A DNA stretch of 25,510 bases from Salibaculum sp031581025 (GTDB lineage Bacteria > Pseudomonadota > Alphaproteobacteria > Rhodobacterales > Rhodobacteraceae): NCBI RefSeq assembly GCF_031581025.1, contig NZ_JAVLCA010000037.1; one strand, 5' to 3'. Within the stretch, counting starts at the first letter, position 1; every line of letters starts with the position of its first letter. Shown here in pieces: positions 23,950-25,510 of this stretch. The notes beneath the pieces were generated by a model, which saw only the letters and a list, made by a program, of their open reading frames with translations, did not search any database and was not told the origin of the DNA. The translations under genes and the position numbers were made by a program.

Positions 23950-24038
23950 GGTCATACCCCTCAGATGTTGGAATGCAGCAAGCTTGCGCACAAGCCATGC
24001 GGGAGTCAAAACCCCCGTCATGACAAGGCCTAGCCCGC

Positions 24039-24076
24039 CTGCGTGACGCCTGCATGACAGGCGGCCTGCTTGACGG
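24039..24076 (-). promoter_or_regulatory. Tandem 11-bp repeats resembling a Pho box upstream of the 5'-nucleotidase gene
   Basis: On the plus strand CTGCGTGACGC (24039-24049) and CTGCATGACAG (24050-24060) are exactly adjacent 11-base units. A third related unit, CTGCTTGACGG, is at 24066-24076. Towards the 5'-nucleotidase gene they read CTGTCATGCAG then GCGTCACGCAG. PhoB recognises CTGTCAT repeated every 11 bases, so the centre matches exactly (CTGTCAT) and the second unit partly. The site is 90-127 bases upstream of the start. It also precedes the divergent DUF952-pyrD genes. Confidence 0.6.
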
Positions 24077-24105
24077 GGCGGCAGTCACGGGCCAAACCGT
24101 CCACC

Positions 24106-24441
24106 ATGCTGATTTACAAGATTCTGACCGCCGACCAATGGGCCGTTCTCGACAGGACCGGGCGCTTCGATGGCGCCCCGATCGACCTGGCCGACGGCTA
24201 TATCCATGCCTCGACCGCCGTGCAGGCGCAGGAGACCGCCGAAAAGCACTTTGCCGGGCAGTCCGGGCTGATGCTCGCCGCGCTCGAGGCCGCGACCTAT
24301 GGCGATGACCTGCGCTGGGAGGTCTCGCGCGGTGGGGCCGAGTTCCCGCATCTCTACAACCGCCCGCTTCTGCGCGATGAGGTCCTCTGGGCCAGGCCGA
24401 TCCCGGTCGTGGATGGCGTGCCGCAGGTGCCCGTCTCGTGA
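24106..24441 (+). CDS. DUF952 family small protein
   Basis: This 111-residue soluble protein of unknown function belongs to the DUF952 family. It has the usual opening LIYKILTADQW, the central DGYIHAST (30-37) and the C-terminal FPHLYNRPL (80-88) followed by a short DEVLWARPIPV strand. The conserved His and Ser/Thr in DGYIHAST suggest a ligand- or phosphate-binding site, but no activity is known to me. The start at 24106 gives the normal family N-terminus, although no clear ribosome site precedes it; an in-frame extension to 24070 is possible but atypical. Its stop overlaps the GTG start of pyrD by four bases, so the two are probably co-translated. Confidence 0.85.
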   Translation: MLIYKILTADQWAVLDRTGRFDGAPIDLADGYIHASTAVQAQETAEKHFAGQSGLMLAALEAATYGDDLRWEVSRGGAEFPHLYNRPLLRDEVLWARPIPVVDGVPQVPVS

Positions 24442-25481
24442 GGGTGCTGGAACAGGTCGGCCTGCGTGCCCTGCGCGCGGTGGACCCGGAAATCGGACAC
24501 GATCTGGCGTTGCGGGCGCTCAACCTGGGGCTCGGGCCGCGGGGCGGGCCGGTGACATCGGCCCGTCTTGAGACGCAGCTTGCCGGGCTGGACCTGCCCA
24601 ACCCCGTGGGGCTGGCCGCCGGGTTCGACAAGAACGCGGTCGCGCTTGGACCCCTGGCCCGGACCGGCTTCGGGTTCCTCGAAGTCGGGGCCGCCACCCC
24701 GCGTCCGCAGCCGGGCAACCCCAGACCGCGCCTGTTCCGGCTGGCCGAGGATGCTGCCGCCATCAACCGTTTCGGCTTCAACAATGACGGGATGGCGGCG
24801 ATCGCGGCGCGTCTGGCCCGCCGCCCGGCGGGGGCGATCGTGGGCCTGAACCTGGGCGCCAACAAGGACAGCGCCGATCGGGCGGCGGATTTCGCCACCG
24901 TGTTGCGCCACTGCGGCCCGCATGTCGATTTCGCCACGGTCAATGTCTCCAGCCCCAACACCGAGAAACTGCGCGACCTTCAGGGCAAGGCGGCGCTTGC
25001 CGCACTGCTGGAGGGCGTGATGGCCGCGAACGCGGGCGGCGTGCCGATCTTCCTGAAGATCGCACCGGACCTGTCCGACCCCGAGCTGCAGGAGGTGGCC
25101 GCGGTGGCAGAGACCGCCGGCGTCGCGGCCATCATCGCCACCAACACGACGCTGTCCCGCAGCGGGCTGCGCGGCCCGCATCGGGACGAGCCGGGCGGAC
25201 TGTCCGGCCAGCCGCTTTTCGACCGATCCACGCGGGTGCTGGCCCGGCTGGCGACCCTGACCAGGCTGCCCCTGATCGGCGTCGGCGGCGTCGGCTCGGC
25301 CGACCAGGCCTATGCCAAGATCCGCGCCGGGGCCTCGGCGGTGCAGCTTTACACCGCGATGGTCTATGGCGGCATCTCGCTGGCCGGCGAGATCGCGCGC
25401 GGGCTGGACGCCCTGCTGGCGCGCGACGGTTTCGCGAATGTTGCCGACGCGGTCGGAACCGCCAGGGGTGACTGGACCTGA
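24438..25481 (+). CDS. pyrD: Dihydroorotate dehydrogenase, quinone-dependent (class 2)
   Basis: This 347-residue FMN enzyme oxidises dihydroorotate to orotate in pyrimidine synthesis and passes electrons to ubiquinone at the inner membrane. Class 2 features are clear: an N-terminal amphipathic extension (HDLALRALNLGLGP), NPVGLAAGFDKN with Lys65, RFGFNNDGM (112-119), NVSSPNTEKLRDLQ (169 onward, with catalytic Ser172), FLKIAPDL, ATNTTLSR, LSGQPLF and the FMN phosphate site GVGGV followed later by GASAVQLYTAMVY. The start is GTG at 24438, overlapping the DUF952 stop as GTGA. A second in-frame GTG two codons later is possible. Nothing is readable in the 29 bases after the stop, which end the window. 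Confidence 0.95.
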   Translation: MRVLEQVGLRALRAVDPEIGHDLALRALNLGLGPRGGPVTSARLETQLAGLDLPNPVGLAAGFDKNAVALGPLARTGFGFLEVGAATPRPQPGNPRPRLFRLAEDAAAINRFGFNNDGMAAIAARLARRPAGAIVGLNLGANKDSADRAADFATVLRHCGPHVDFATVNVSSPNTEKLRDLQGKAALAALLEGVMAANAGGVPIFLKIAPDLSDPELQEVAAVAETAGVAAIIATNTTLSRSGLRGPHRDEPGGLSGQPLFDRSTRVLARLATLTRLPLIGVGGVGSADQAYAKIRAGASAVQLYTAMVYGGISLAGEIARGLDALLARDGFANVADAVGTARGDWT

Positions 25482-25510
25482 TCGCGCAGCGCCCCCCGCG
25501 CGGTGCTAGT

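Overview
The window looks like ordinary chromosomal DNA of a high-G+C alphaproteobacterium, most likely a member of the Rhodobacteraceae (Roseobacter/Rhodobacter group). I infer this from the strong G/C bias at third codon positions, the character of the proteins (a 592-residue acyl-CoA dehydrogenase, a MaeB-type malic enzyme, a short NAD kinase, MerR regulators beside acyl-CoA genes) and a TTTGCAAA motif cluster before prpE like that bound by the Rhodobacter regulator PccR. No rRNA, tRNA, insertion sequence, prophage, CRISPR array or defence island is visible.

Layout. (1) 1-1115: the 5' end of a serine hydroxymethyltransferase gene on the minus strand, diverging from NAD kinase. (2) 1116-6061, minus strand: malic enzyme/phosphotransacetylase, then propionyl-CoA synthetase and a small exported CIA30-like protein. 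Propionate is activated to propionyl-CoA here and C4 acids are turned to pyruvate. (3) 6260-10769, plus strand: a compact nucleoside-salvage operon, cdd-deoA-deoB-add-upp, with 4-base ATGA overlaps at three of its four junctions. (4) 10835-11584: an exported protein with cysteine-bearing repeats. (5) 11605-18382, minus strand: a beta-oxidation operon in the order merR, acyl-CoA dehydrogenase, small protein, glutathione S-transferase, thiolase, hydratase/3-hydroxyacyl-CoA dehydrogenase. (6) 18659-19458: a family 25 glycosyltransferase gene with a shifted 5' end. (7) 19588-22327: a second MerR regulator divergent from two tandem PaaI-type thioesterases and a MATE exporter. (8) 22381-25481: a periplasmic 5'-nucleotidase on the minus strand, divergent from a DUF952 gene overlapping pyrD.

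The metabolic theme is carbon scavenging: nucleosides, propionate, acyl-CoAs and (through the 5'-nucleotidase) phosphate and nucleosides from outside the cell. The 5'-nucleotidase feeds nucleosides that the cdd-deoA-deoB-add-upp operon could process, and pyrD supplies pyrimidines de novo.

I found no new multi-gene system. The observations most worth checking are two single-base frameshifts that can be placed almost to the base (a 70-residue conserved small protein at 15900-16113 and the glycosyltransferase at 18659), and four regulatory DNA patterns: a TTTGCA cluster before prpE, a Pho-box-like tandem repeat before the 5'-nucleotidase, an ACGTRA triple repeat before merR, and a perfect GTTTAA/TTAAAC palindrome before maeB.
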